A stretch of 64,000 nt of DNA from contig JAXGGA010001660.1 in NCBI GenBank assembly GCA_038373865.1, positions 1-64,000 of the forward strand, given 5' to 3'. Positions 13,663-24,930 of the stretch are shown one piece after another; the first letter of the stretch is position 1; the number at the start of each line of letters is the position of its first letter. Source of the DNA: Uloborus plumipes (Eukaryota > Arthropoda > Arachnida > Araneae > Uloboridae). Below the pieces are notes generated by a model. That model worked only from the letters and a program-made list of their open reading frames with translations. It was not told where the DNA came from and made no database searches. Both the position numbers and the translations under genes were made by a program.

Positions 13663-14356
13663 CAGTGGTTTCCAACCTGGGGGCGATCATCCCCAAAGGG
13701 GCGGTAAATTCTTAAGGGGCGATAGGGGGCAATGGGTATTTAGAAGAGAAAATAGCAGTAAAAAAAAAGGTAACGAAAACCGAAATTGTAAACATGTACG
13801 AAACCGCTTGTTCAGGGTTCAGACAATTAATCACACGTTAAGAAAGAAACAAATTGAAGTTCAAGCGCTTCCTCTTTGCACCTCGGATTAACCTTAGGGA
13901 GTATTTTATCAATCATTGTCAATTTTATGAATTTTCAGATTTTCAATTTATTTTCCTTCGAATTTTTAGTTTCAATGATTTTAACTACCCAGATTACAGT
14001 GTAGAAAAGAAAATAATTTCTTGAAAAATGTACTTCCGTTTTTTGATAAGTACGTCAATGATCTTAGTTAAATGTTTCCCTTCAAATGATTATATCGGTT
14101 CGCTTTGTGAAAGAAAAAAAAAATGTATTTTAATTATTAATTAATATTTTTAGTTTAAAAGTGATTAGTCATAATATCTTTATTGCGTACATTTTACTTC
14201 AAATTAAAGTTAGGTACTTATATTTTTAATATTATAGATGTTTACTTGCTCCAAGTTATGGTTTTTTCGAGGAAGAAAAAAAAAAGGGGGGGGGGCGATA
14301 GGTGTCAGTCAGCATCTTGAAAGGGGTGATGAGCTTGAAAAGGTTGGGAAACACTG
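13663..14356. mobile_element. hAT-like nonautonomous element in left arm
   Basis: Begins CAGTGGTTTCCAACCTGG and ends AGGTTGGGAAACACTG. The flanks are CTCTAAAG (13655-13662) and CTCTAGAT (14357-14364). The opposite palindrome arm has GTTCTAGATCC without an insertion, so the right copy is the original 8-bp target and the left one has mutated at two positions. An 8-bp duplication with CAGTGGTT(C)CCAACC ends is usual for hAT elements. G-rich stretches at both ends, no coding sequence. Confidence 0.8.
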
Positions 14357-14386
14357 CTCTAGATCCTACCCTTTTCCGCCAGAATA

Positions 14387-15950
14387 CAGGTAGTTATCAA
14401 AATAATGGAAACACTTGAGATTCATAAGAAAAATCTACCGTTCATCGCAAAATAAGCGATCAATTGTTCTTTAACTTTATTCATACAAAACATAGACTTC
14501 ACCGGCCATTTCCACATTGAAATTAAATCACTCAGGCCTTTGGGCGACGACAAAAAGGGGGTGGAAGGAAAAACCGCTTTTTGACCATAACTCTTCGAAA
14601 ATAGCTCGAAAAAAGCTATGAATTTCAGTAATTAATTAGCATACTATGTATAATTACTGTACAAATTTTTATGAACGTACTACTGACACTTCCGAAGATA
14701 TGAAACATTTTTTAAAAAATGGCAATTTTATTTGAAGGGTTTTTGTTCATAACATGCAGAGTTTTTGATCAAAACTTATCAAAACTTCAGGAAAGATGAC
14801 AAAATACAAGAGAAAAAACATACTAAAACGGTAAATAAAAATATTTAAAATCCGATGAGATATGAATGTTGAAAGGAAATAATTTTTCACGGCGCATGCG
14901 TGAACGACAGAAATTTATAACTACAAAAATATTGTACCCTGATTTATACTGCATCTTATAAAAAAAGTTCCAGTTGAATATCATGAAAATTGAAAAAGAT
15001 ATCAGCGATCTAGTGAGCTGTATTTCATTCATTCGCAGACAATACATAAGTAGTGAGGGAGTGTCCACAAAGAGCTATTTTTAAATTAAAGGTGATTGCG
15101 TCATCGTTCAAAACCACCGTTTCAAGGAGTGTTCGGATACTTTTGGCCACTTACGTGTAACGTCTTTTTGGCCGAATAGGTGAAATGTGACTTCTATGCT
15201 AAAAATAAATTTTCAAACTGTGTACAATTTAACATTGAAAAAAATGCTCGATTGTCACCACACTATTTGTGAACAACCCCCCGCCATTTATATATTGCCT
15301 GCGAATGAATGAATTACAGCTCACTAGATCGCTGATATCTTTTTCAATTTTTACGACATTCAACTGGAACTTTTTTTACAAGATGCAGTATAAACCAGAC
15401 AACAATATTTTTGTAGTTATAAATTTCTGTCGTTCGCGCATGCGCCGTGAAAAATTATTTCCTTTCAACGTTCATATCTCATCGGATTTTTAATATTTTT
15501 ATTTACCGTTTTAGTATGTTCTTTCTCTTGTATTTTGTCACCTTTCCTGAAGTTTTGATAAGGTTTGATCAAAAACTCTGCATGTTATGAGCCAAAACCC
15601 TTCAAATAAAATTGCCATTTTTAAAAAAATGTTTCATATCTTCGGAAGTATCAGTAGTACGTTCATAAAATTTTTTACAGTAATTATACATAGTATGCTA
15701 ATTAATTACTGAAATTCATAGCTTTTTCCGATCTATTTTCGAAGAGTTTTGGTCAAAAAGCGGTTTTTTCTTCCACCCCCTTTTTGTCGTCCCCCAAATG
15801 CCTAAGTGATTTAATTTCAATGTGGAAATGTCCGGTGAAGTTTATATTTTGTGTTACTAAAGTTAAAGAACAATTGATCGCTTATTTTGCGATGAACGGT
15901 AGATTTTTCTTATGAATCTCAAGTGTTTCCATTATTTTGATAACTACCTG
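14387..15950. mobile_element. Foldback element with TA duplication, mariner/Tc1-like ends
   Basis: Starts CAGGTAGTTATCAAAATAAT and ends with the complement, with TA at 14385-14386 and 15951-15952. Arms of about 685 bp (14387-15070, 15265-15950) are highly similar inverted copies, around a spacer of about 195 bp. The two 70-80 residue frames at 14823-15068 and 15269-15493 are the same arm sequence on opposite strands and not genes. The spacer contains GTGTTCGGATACTTTTGGCC (15128-15150), which looks like the terminal repeat of yet another Tc1-type element. Confidence 0.88.
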
Positions 15951-15977
15951 TACGTCCGCCATTTTCTGCTGTTATAC

Positions 15978-17616
15978 CAGTGGTGGCCAACCCGCGGCAC
16001 GTGTGCCACAATGTGGCACGGCAGAGCTGTAACAGTGGCACGCGAAGACTTTTTTAAAAAAATCCAAAATTGAGGGAAAATGTCGATCGCAAAAATATTG
16101 ATAAAAACTAAAACCCTTGAACCGATAAATACAATGATATAACAATTAAGTGTCAGGAGGCTGACTTACAAATTGTCTTTAATACAATATTGCAAAGTAT
16201 ACTTAGCGTTAGCTTCGGACATCCAACGAAAGCTGTGACAGGGTGATGAAATTTAAAAAAAAACAGTTAACGCTGCAAGTAAAAATAAGAAACCAGATTG
16301 GAAAAAAATCGGTTATGGTTGCACAAATGAAGATCTTTAAATTGTTTTTGTTGCATTACTTGAAAATAATTCGGGAAAAAACTTCAAAAGTATCATCGAA
16401 TTATTTATCGCAACTCCTTGCCAAATAATGAGACTTTTTCTCCGCTAGTGACCCTGTAGAGTTCACTGTATTAACAAACTACGAATAAGAGCTCTGAATA
16501 TTTTGTGAACTTTTCCCAGGAGAAAGAGGAGAGCATGGCAAGTAACTCTTTCATTGAAATGTGCAATAGCTGTCCAAAAGAAAAATAGTTATACGATTTT
16601 AGAATTTTAGGGATTGTGTTGTTTAAAATGTCTGGAAGGAAAGCAATGAGAACTTGCTACTTAGAAATGAAGAATAGCAAATGAATTTAGCTATGCCATC
16701 TCTTATTATCCGGCATTTAAGTAATTTAAATTTAAGATAGTACAAAAACAGTTTCCTAAACCAGTATAGACCATCTACATTCTTTTATGATGAAACTTCA
16801 GTTTCTTTCTACTTTGGAGAAAAAAGAATAAAACATTAAATTTAATACTGAAAGTATCAACCCAAATTTAATAATTTTCCAATGATATATGGAGAAAATT
16901 TTACACTTGTTTTAAGTATACATTCAGTGTTAGGTTTGGTGATTTTCAGGATCATAAAAAAAGTGCTGATCTTTTCAAATTCTTTGTCTATTTCTCTGCA
17001 ATACACTACTTGTTACCCTTCTGAAATCCAAATCGGAATTACTGACCTTTTGCATTGGTAATGAAATATGAGAGCTTACTTCAACAGAAAGTCATCCACG
17101 TTATATACAAATTTGGAAATTTGTACCAACGATTTTTTTTCCAGATTTACACACTTCAGCTGTCGGATGCTGTTGTAGATTTAGTTTAAATACGCATCTA
17201 AAGAAATTTTTTTTGTTATGAATGCTTAAAAATCTAAATACCGTTGAATATTAATTGATAGCACTTAAAACACTTAAACTTCTTAGGAACTAATCAAAAA
17301 ATTAAAGACTTGGTAAAAAAGATACAGCCTCATAAACCACATTAAGGCATAAGTCAACTGACAGAACTTATAAAAGTGTTTATTAACAATAACTCTTAAG
17401 TTCGGACTTGTTTTATCTTTATAATCTTTTAGATTTCAATTGCTCAGATTAACGAAAAAAAATGTTTCATTTGAGTAAGAATTACATAATCAGCCAACCA
17501 AAAATCTATTTTTAACTTTTTAAACATTTTCAGTTTGCTGGAAAAATACAATGTGGCACGCTGAGCTTTTTCTCTCCAGATAGTGGCACTCTCCCTAAAA
17601 AGGTTGGCCACCTCTG
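15978..17616. mobile_element. hAT-like element, decayed
   Basis: Ends CAGTGGTGGCCAACCCGC and GGTTGGCCACCTCTG, flanked by a perfect 8-bp duplication TGTTATAC (15970-15977, 17617-17624). GTGGCAC motifs recur near both ends. At 1.64 kb it is smaller than an autonomous hAT element, and I see no continuous coding sequence; the 61-residue frame at 16243-16428 has no recognisable motif. The right duplication overlaps the left duplication of the next element, which therefore inserted later. Confidence 0.82.
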
Positions 17617-17953
17617 TGTTATACAGTAGGGTGTATCGAAAAAAACCAAATATTAAGAATAAATATTAAAAATAATTCAAGTTGAAAAATGTACACCGCA
17701 AAGTCGGAGGACAAAATTGGGTTTGAAAAAAAGTATATTAAACAACATTTAAATCTCCCACATTTATTCTAAACTTACGTAATTTTCACCAAAACTAGCA
17801 TTTTACAAGACCGTGTTGCTTGGTTAGAAACTTGTTTATGAATGTGGAATCTAACTGAATTAACACTTGAAACTGGGATTCATCTGTGATTTATGTGGAG
17901 TAAAAAGTAAAATAATATAAACTATAAACAGAATCTAAGCCCCTCGTCACACA

Positions 17954-18555
17954 GTGCCCGCGTTCTATCGGGGCCCCGTGATGGTAAACGAAATACAGCT
18001 CCGCAAGCGTAGCTGCTTTAGGATTGCAGAAGAACATATATCTTTGGTTGGGGAAACAGACTCTAAATATTTCGGACATAGTGCTCCAGTAAATGGCCCA
18101 GGAAAAGAAATTGTAGATTCAGTTTCACGATTAATGGAAAAAAAAAAAGTTTTATTGATAAAGAACATAAAAGCTATCGGTTGTGATGGCACATCAGTTA
18201 ACACTGGAAAATCAAATGATGCTATTAGACTTCCAGAAAAGTCTTTAGAACCCTCACTACAAGCCATGGTATGTTTTCTTCATTTAATGAATTACCATTT
18301 AGAAAGTTAACGGGGGCGCTTGATAGGCCGACTAATGGATACAATTCTTTTAGTTGACCTATTGGAGAATTCTAACAATATTGCTAAGATCTACCAGTCA
18401 TGAACTTCAGAAAATAGAACGCGTTTTACCAGAAGTTGATGTCAAAGAATTGAATCGAAAATACTTATGGCATGTGTCAATATCTGGCAAATGCTCTCAA
18501 AATTTAGCAGAAAGGAACCCTGCAAGCTTTTCCCATGTAAGATGGCTCACGATGG
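17954..18555 (+). pseudogene. Transposase fragment of the TAGGGTG family, left arm
   Basis: A broken coding region. An open part of 118 residues (17954-18310) includes SKYFGHSAP, then IGCDGTSVNTG (near 18180) and VCFLHLMN (near 18270); after a stop and frame changes come LPEVDVKELNRKYLWHV (18430-18480) and NPASFSHVRWLT (18520-18552). The order D...CxxH...RWxT is the order of landmarks in the RNase-H-like core of hAT transposases, and the 8-bp duplication agrees. From memory this protein family occurs widely as uncharacterised proteins in arthropods and Hydra. Assignment to hAT is inference. Not functional: stops, frameshifts and no C-terminal part. Confidence 0.65.
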
Positions 18556-18771
18556 CAAAGTTTTGAGGCTATACATCGCAAGTAGTGATCCAAGTTCAGA
18601 GTAAAATAAACTAGCAGAATTTATAACAAAGGTTTATGCTCTCTGCTTTTTCACAATCGAATCTCAGAAATAAAATTATTCATGCATTTAAGCATTTTTT
18701 AAGACCATAGATTGCAGCAAGTATTTGGATACAAATCTCCAAAATGTTATCCATTCCACATTGTAAAGAAG

Positions 18772-19340
18772 CCATCTTGCATGGGAAAAGCTTGCAGGGT
18801 TCCTTTCTGCTAAATTTTTGCCAGACATTGCAGCTTTTGGCACATGCCATAAGTATTTTCGATTCAATTCTTTGACATCAACTTCTGGTAAAACGCGTTC
18901 TATTTTCTTAAAGTTCATGACTGGTAGATCTTAGCAATATTGTTAGAATTCTCCAATAGGTCAACTAAAAGAATTTTGTCCAGTAGTCGGTCTATCAAGA
19001 GCCACCGTTAACTTTCTAAGTGGTAATTCATTAAATGAAGAAAACATACCACGGCTTGTAGTGAGGGTTCTAAAGACTTTTCTGGAAGTCTAATAGCATC
19101 ATTTGATTTTCCAGTGTTAACTGATGTGCCATCACAACCGATAGCTTTTATGTTCTTTATCAATAAAACTTTTTTTTTCCCATAAATCGTGAAACTGAAG
19201 CTACAATTTCTTTTCCTGGGCCATTTACTGGAGCACCATGTCCGAAATATTTAGAGTCTGTTTCCTCAACCAAAGATATATGTTCTTCTGCAATCCAAAA
19301 GCAGCTACGCTAGCGGAGCTGTATTTCGTTTACCATCACG
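18772..19340 (-). pseudogene. Transposase fragment of the TAGGGTG family, right arm
   Basis: Inverted copy of the left-arm fragment, with the same IERVLPEVDVKELNRKY and NPASFSHARWL stretches on the minus strand (18688-18918 frame) and the same N-proximal segment towards 19340. It differs by scattered substitutions and small indels, for example SHARW instead of SHVRW. As both fragments point to the centre, a transcript crossing the element would fold back on itself over transposase sequence. Confidence 0.65.
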
Positions 19341-20945
19341 GAGGCCCCGGTAGAACGCGGGCACTGTGTGACGAGGGGCTTAGATTCTGTTTATAGTTTA
19401 TATTATTTTACTTTTTATTCCACATAAATGACAGATGAATCCCAGTTTCAAGTGTTAATGCAGTTAGATTCCAAATTCATAAACAAGTTTCTAACCAAGC
19501 AACACGGTCTTGTAAAATGCTAGTTTTGGTGAAAATTACGTAAGTTTAGAATAAATGTGGGAGATTTAAATGTTGTTTAATATACTTTTTTTCAAACCCA
19601 ATTTTGTCCTCCGACTTTGCTGTGTACATTTTTCAACTTGAATTATTTTTAATATTTATTCTTAATATTTAAAAAAAATTAGAAAAAAAATCATATTTTT
19701 GAAGAAATTCAAACTTCAGGCCTCGTGCGGAACACCTAAACAATTTCTGATTAGACTGAATTTTTTTGTGGAATATGTGGGTAGGTAGGAGCAACTTTTT
19801 ATCAACTTAGTAAATTGAATTTCGAAAAAAAAAGCTTTTTTCGATACACCCTATTATACAGACGCAGTCTCACGGAAAATAATAGGATCTAGAACTTAAA
19901 TTCGGATTTTGAGTGACTTTTTGGTGCTGTAGGGGGGTTTTAACGCTTTAAACTTTTAAAAATGAATGAAGAGTTTTAGGTTAATAGAAACTATAATTGT
20001 TTTTTGCTCACTAGATGAATAAAACCGTGAAAACCCAGCTTTAAAGTGGAAAATCATGTTTTTATATAACTAACACGTAGAAAAAAGCATTTGTAAAAGC
20101 ATAATATCTAAATTTATTTCTGTAAATAGAAAGCAAATTTAAATATTATGTGTTTTTGTAAAAAGGTTAGTTTACACCACAAAAAACTTATCTAATATTA
20201 TGAGAATGATAAATTTTGCATTCTGTGATGATTTCTTGGCGTCAAAATACATGCGATTTTTCAGCCAACTTCGAGGCTCCATATCTCTAAAACTAGAACG
20301 ATATCACTCATAACATTTTTGCTACATATTTACCACTATAAGAAGGTTATCCATTTAAATTTTTGTAGATTTTCATTCATTCCCTTTGCAGATATGAAAT
20401 CTCAAAGTTAGCATTTTTTCTCCAAAATACCAAGTTTGACAAATTATATAAAAAAAATGACTGTCTTCAAATGTTTCACACTACTTCTGGGAATAGTCCT
20501 ATGATATATCTATTCAAGGGAAAGAAAGTAAAGAGTGAGTCTTAATTCCTTCTACCCATATTTTTATGCAAAAAATGTAAAATTTCACACAAAAACTCTT
20601 ATTTTTAAGCCAGTTTTGCCCAAATTTGTTACTCATTATCAGAAAAATAACTAGTATAGAAATTTAGATCATTTTCTGTTCAATCAAGTGGTTTTGAAAT
20701 CATTTTGATATATTTATAAATAAAGTTATAAGCATTTTCAAAAAGTACTCTTTTCATGAAAAGTCGCTTCCGCGGCTACTGAAAAGTGCTTGCCAAAAAA
20801 AATTCTGAAGGTTTAAAAATTCTTAAACCATTGTTTCAGGCTCCCAATATAACAGTTAATTAACAGGCAAAAAATTTTAAAAATCAAAAATAGTGAGCAA
20901 CATTGTTTAGTTTTCCTGTATGATTTCGCATGTATTGACCCCTGC

Positions 20946-22900
20946 TGAAAAGTATTTTAGTTCTTTTACGTACTAATAATTGTGTTTCTAAATGTCTGAC
21001 AGCAGAATGATTTGTAATTGAGTGCAAAAGAAGGGCATGCCTTAAACTCTTTTTTTTTAAGTGTTTTTTTTCTCTCTCTTTTTTAACAAAAGGACCACGA
21101 ACAAATAAAAATTATAAAATATTGTTGACCATCATGGTAAATGAAACACTAACGCTTAAACTTTTAAATTTTATGCGTAGTTATTAGTTATTTACAATGT
21201 CGATATGCTGTAAGAGTAAAACCAGTGTTTACGAAATATGAACCTATCTTTTAAACTCGAAGTGTTTGTAAGTGTTTCTGTAACCATAAAATCTAAAGTA
21301 AGCTCTCTTGACAGCATACAAAATAAAATTGTTTAAAAAAAAATAAAATATGCATAAGATTGATTCATTGAATTGAAAATGTTTAACATAGCGAACGCAA
21401 AATATCTCTCGAAAATTTCATTCTCCGTTTTATTTCATAATAAAATAAAATACAATTCACACGCATAATAGAGTCAAATAGCAAGAAAATTGCTCAAATT
21501 TTACATTAATGAGCTATAATTCTTTTATTTTCTGAATACAACTGCAGTTTTACGAAACCATACAATACATCATTTGTATACAATAAATTATATGAAAAAT
21601 TCTTGATGCATAATTATTATACACTCTGTCTGCAAATAAGATCTGTCAAAACATTTCTAAACTATTAAAACTGTCCCACTGAGTGAATAAGTTTTTGCAG
21701 CCAGCTGCGACAAATAGATGTAGTTGTGCGATAAAATGGATGTTTTGAATATTTAAAAGTATTCAGTTCTTACTCCACTTCGTGGATAAATTTTTCAGCC
21801 GCGTGATTCTATTACGCTTTAGCAAATAATAATAATTATTATTCTTCAAATTTCTGCAATTGCTTAATCATGTTTTCGTTTTTCACTTCGACTTTCTTCT
21901 GGAAAACATTCCAATTAATTATTGATTTTTACAAGTTTTAATCCACTAGAAATATCCCAAAAAATAGCATTTATTATGCAACCCATTCATGTGCAAATGT
22001 TTCGATCTAGTTTTATTCATGTCATGTTTGCTTAATGAGCTCTTTGTATTGGTATTTCTTTGATTTCTAATTAGTGTGTTCATCGAAGGAATGCAAAACG
22101 TGCATTTGAGTAGATTGCTTAAAGATATTTCAAGGAAACTTTTCTTTTTATTTTAACACGAGCCAAAAATATTATTTCATTCATCATATTCTACTTATTA
22201 TAGAAATTTTCGTTTTCTGTGTGTGTCTTTTTTCTGTAGTAAGAATACAATAGTATTTTTAGTAACGTTGCCATTTTTTCAATAAGAGGATAACAGAATA
22301 TATAAAACTTTATTTTTGCCTCTTGGGACTTATTTCTATAACTCTTTAATAAGACTTCATAGCCAAAGAAAAACATTAAAATAACAAAAATAAATAAATA
22401 TCATTATTAAAATATGTATATCGCTATCCTAATAATAGATCTATTAGCATTAAAATACTGTCTGCAGAAGTTTCACAATTTGTTTCTGATATTTTAAAGA
22501 GCGTATCCTAAGTGCATACGCCCTTTTTAAGCCATAATTTTTCTATTTAAAAAAAATATAGTGTGCTAGAACTAAAATGTTTTATCTCTTAATCAGGGAC
22601 GTCATTTCAAGTTTTTCCAGGGGGGGAGGGGGCAAAGGGTGAAAACACAATGCAATTTCATCTTCGGCCGAGCAAAATTCGATGGGTTGATGCTACTTGG
22701 GATGCGATTCTTCTCTTTCTGAGTAGAATGTATGCGTTTTTTTTTTGTTACGTATGTAATGATGCATCTATAAGTGGTGTTGACTTCTTATTGACAGGAG
22801 AGAATAAGCGAAAGCAGAGGGCACAGGGATAAAATCCTTCGAACTTCATCCTAATACTCAATGTAAAAGGATAGCTATATTTTTATAAATGCGATAAATT
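20946..22900. other. AT-rich DNA, no gene seen
   Basis: Very AT-rich with pyrimidine runs near 21050 and ATT repeats near 21830. At 22596-22640 there is CAGGGACGTCATTTC followed by G-runs, which looks like one end of a MITE, but I found no partner end. The short frames at 22191-22376 and 22650-22832 have no recognisable motif. Confidence 0.5.
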
Positions 22901-22968
22901 GTTCAAGCTATTGTGAGGAGGTACGGCCAAATATTTCTTAAAAATGTTTGTGTCATTAGCCACTTCAC

Positions 22969-23062
22969 TTCGCACACTCCAGGGTCCCTCGTACCTACCA
23001 CAACTCGTGGTTTAAACCGGGATAGGGCCATGAAGAGCACTTTGTTTTTTTTTTTTGAACCA
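22969..23062 (-). mobile_element. 5'-truncated SINE-B copy
   Basis: On the minus strand it matches the 3' part of the SINE at 45569-45846: an A-run, GGCCCTATCCCGGTTTAAACC, CCACGAGTTGTGGTAGGTAC and the end GAGTGTGCGAAG. The tRNA-like head is missing. It abuts the left arm of the hairpin at 23066-23803, whose right arm lacks it. Confidence 0.75.
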
Positions 23063-23065
23063 GAA

Positions 23066-23803
23066 TTCTGAAAGAAGTAGGTTGTTGAGCTAGTGTTTCT
23101 GCTGTAAAATCTTGTGAAGCTGATGTGATTTATTTTAATTTCAAGTTCATTCATATTCACAGAACGTTTTGTTAAAGGTAAAAGAAGAAATTCTCTAGAA
23201 TCCTTAAATATAAATTTAAATTTGTCTTTCTACATGTAAACTGTGAATAAGTTATGGATAACCCTAAATGCTCCATAGGAGTTTTTGAGAATGATGATTG
23301 TAATATTTTAAGTTACAGTAGGCAGTCTACTGTAAATAGTATTTCTGAGTACAGTGATGATGATAAAACTTTACTGCACCTGAGAACTAGGTGTCAGCAA
23401 GAAGTTCCATAAAGGTGGCAAAACTTGGCAAGAAATTCTTTTGCATGGTAGGTACAAACAGTTTCAATAGTTTTACACACAGTACTCAGGTACAGTAAAG
23501 TTTTATCATCATCACTGTACTCAGAAATACTATTTACAGTAGACTGCCTACTGCAACTTAAAATATTACAATCATCATTCTCAAAAACTCCTATGGAGCA
23601 TTTAGGGTTATCCATAACTTATTCACAGTTTAAATGTAGAAAGACAAATTTAAATTTATGTTTAAGGATTCTAAAGAATTTCTTCTTTTACCTTTAACAA
23701 AACATTCTGTGAATATGAATGAACTTGAAATGAAAAGAAATCACATCAGCTTCACAAGATTTTACAGCAGAAACACTAGCTCAACAACCTACTTCTTTCG
23801 GAA
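23066..23803. repeat. Hairpin repeat with coding-like arms
   Basis: Arms of about 325 bp (23066-23387 and 23470-23803) are inverted copies, with a spacer of about 80 bp. Each arm carries, reading towards the centre, an open frame beginning MDNPKCSIGVFENDD (23253 plus; 23615 minus) and, reading outwards from the arm, one beginning MNMNELEIK or MNELEMK. The frames keep a protein-like composition, but I do not recognise the family and neither is complete. No terminal repeat signature or target duplication was found, so it may be a rearranged piece of a larger element. Confidence 0.75.
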
Positions 23804-24928
23804 TTTGAAAGACAACTAAGATGCACATGTGAGAGCAAGTCAGAACAAGGATGACCACATGGTATGAACAAACCTGGACAAGTTGAGAAATGCTCAGTCC
23901 TGTTGTAGGTAGCAATCAAATGTTTAAAAATCAGACAAGTTTAGTGGTATTCTATATTCCCAGGTGTTAAAAATATTAAATTATCTTATTAAACTTTAAA
24001 TATGTTTCTTCATTGCTCTTCTTAGTCTTTTTTTAGCATTTAAGGCAAAGAATAAGGTATATAATTACATTTAAATAAAAAAAAGATTAAAAAAATGAAA
24101 ATAATCGTGTTGTTTTTGTGCAATTTTTTGAAAGTTCAGTCCCTTATATCTGCCAAACGCCTTTGAATAACAAAGCAACTTTTGTTTTATTAGAAAGCTG
24201 GTAAAAAGTACTTAAAATACCACATGTAAAATTTTTTTTATCTTGCCCCCCACATGCATTTTTTTAGTGTTGAAAATTGGATTTTTTTAAAAATTTACAA
24301 CTTTGAGGGGGCATATCTCATAAAGGGGGTGGAATAACAAGCCAATTTTTTTGTACAGTAATTAACCATGACTATGAATATATGTGGAAAAAATCGGCTT
24401 GTTACTTTGAACCCTTCATGGGTTTTTTAATGTTCGAAAGTAGTAAAAAATGTCATTTTCGTCGTGAACTTTGACCTTGAAAAAATAAGTATTTTTTTAA
24501 AATCTGAAATTTATTGATAGCATATATAAAAAGATCTTTTTCTTAGCTTTCCAATGAGCTATAGTTGAGCTCAAAATCTTTAATAGAAAAAAGTTATAGT
24601 TCATAAGGCAAAGCATCAAAACGCCCGATTTTCGCTGTTGCCAACAACAAAAAGGGCCTATATATCAAAGGGTAAATTTTTTAAAAATAAAATGAACACT
24701 ATTTTGAGCTCTGGGAAGTAAAAGGAATACACATGCAAATTTTCATCAAAATCAAAAATGGTGATGCAACAACTTTTTTGAAAATTTGTTGATTTAAAAT
24801 GGAATGACCCAAAAACAAAATAAATGTGAAACCCTTACTTTTCCCAAAAGAAATGGTTGCAAACGATGTGTTTTGATATACATACTTCAGATATACCTCT
24901 TTTATTGTACAATATATATATCTATATA
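23804..24928. other. AT-rich DNA with one end of a GGGTCATTCC element
   Basis: The sequence up to 24810 ends TTGTTGATTTAAAATGGAATGACCC, like the right end of the foldback at 8123-9267, and further inside shares stretches such as GAACTTTGACCTTGAAAA. I could not find a matching left end, so this is a solo or degraded end. Otherwise no gene is seen. Confidence 0.45.
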
Positions 24929-24930
24929 TA

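Larger units (their letters stand above)
17627..19853. mobile_element. TAGGGTG foldback element 2, arms contain transposase sequence
   Basis: Termini TAGGGTGTATCGAAAAAA and complement; perfect 8-bp duplication TTATACAG at 17619-17626 and 19854-19861. Arms of roughly 0.9-1 kb (17627 to about 18555, about 18772 to 19853) surround a spacer of about 215 bp. Unlike element 1, both arms contain transposase coding fragments, facing each other (17954-18555 plus strand, 18772-19340 minus strand). The outer arm carries AGGCCTCGTGCGGAACAC, related to the GCGCAT-AGGCC core in the other copies. Confidence 0.9.
12601..20941. mobile_element. Large palindromic element, filled with later insertions
   Basis: Ends GGGTCAATCCATGTGAGATC at 12601 and its near-complement at 20941, with CTGC flanking both sides (12597-12600, 20942-20945). 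The left arm 12601-13662 and the right arm from about 19875 to 20941 are inverted copies of about 1.07 kb. Removing the four elements listed inside (13663-14356, 14387-15950, 15978-17616, 17627-19853) leaves a hairpin of about 2.2 kb with a loop of only some tens of bases. The intact right arm shows the empty site for the insertion in the left arm. No coding sequence of its own. Terminal sequence and 4-bp duplication ally it with 8123-9267 and 28357-36509; Sola-like by inference. Confidence 0.85.

Noticed and set aside
14823..15493. Two similar 74-81 residue frames on opposite strands
   Set aside because: They are the two arms of a foldback MITE; the similarity comes from the palindrome, not from a gene pair.
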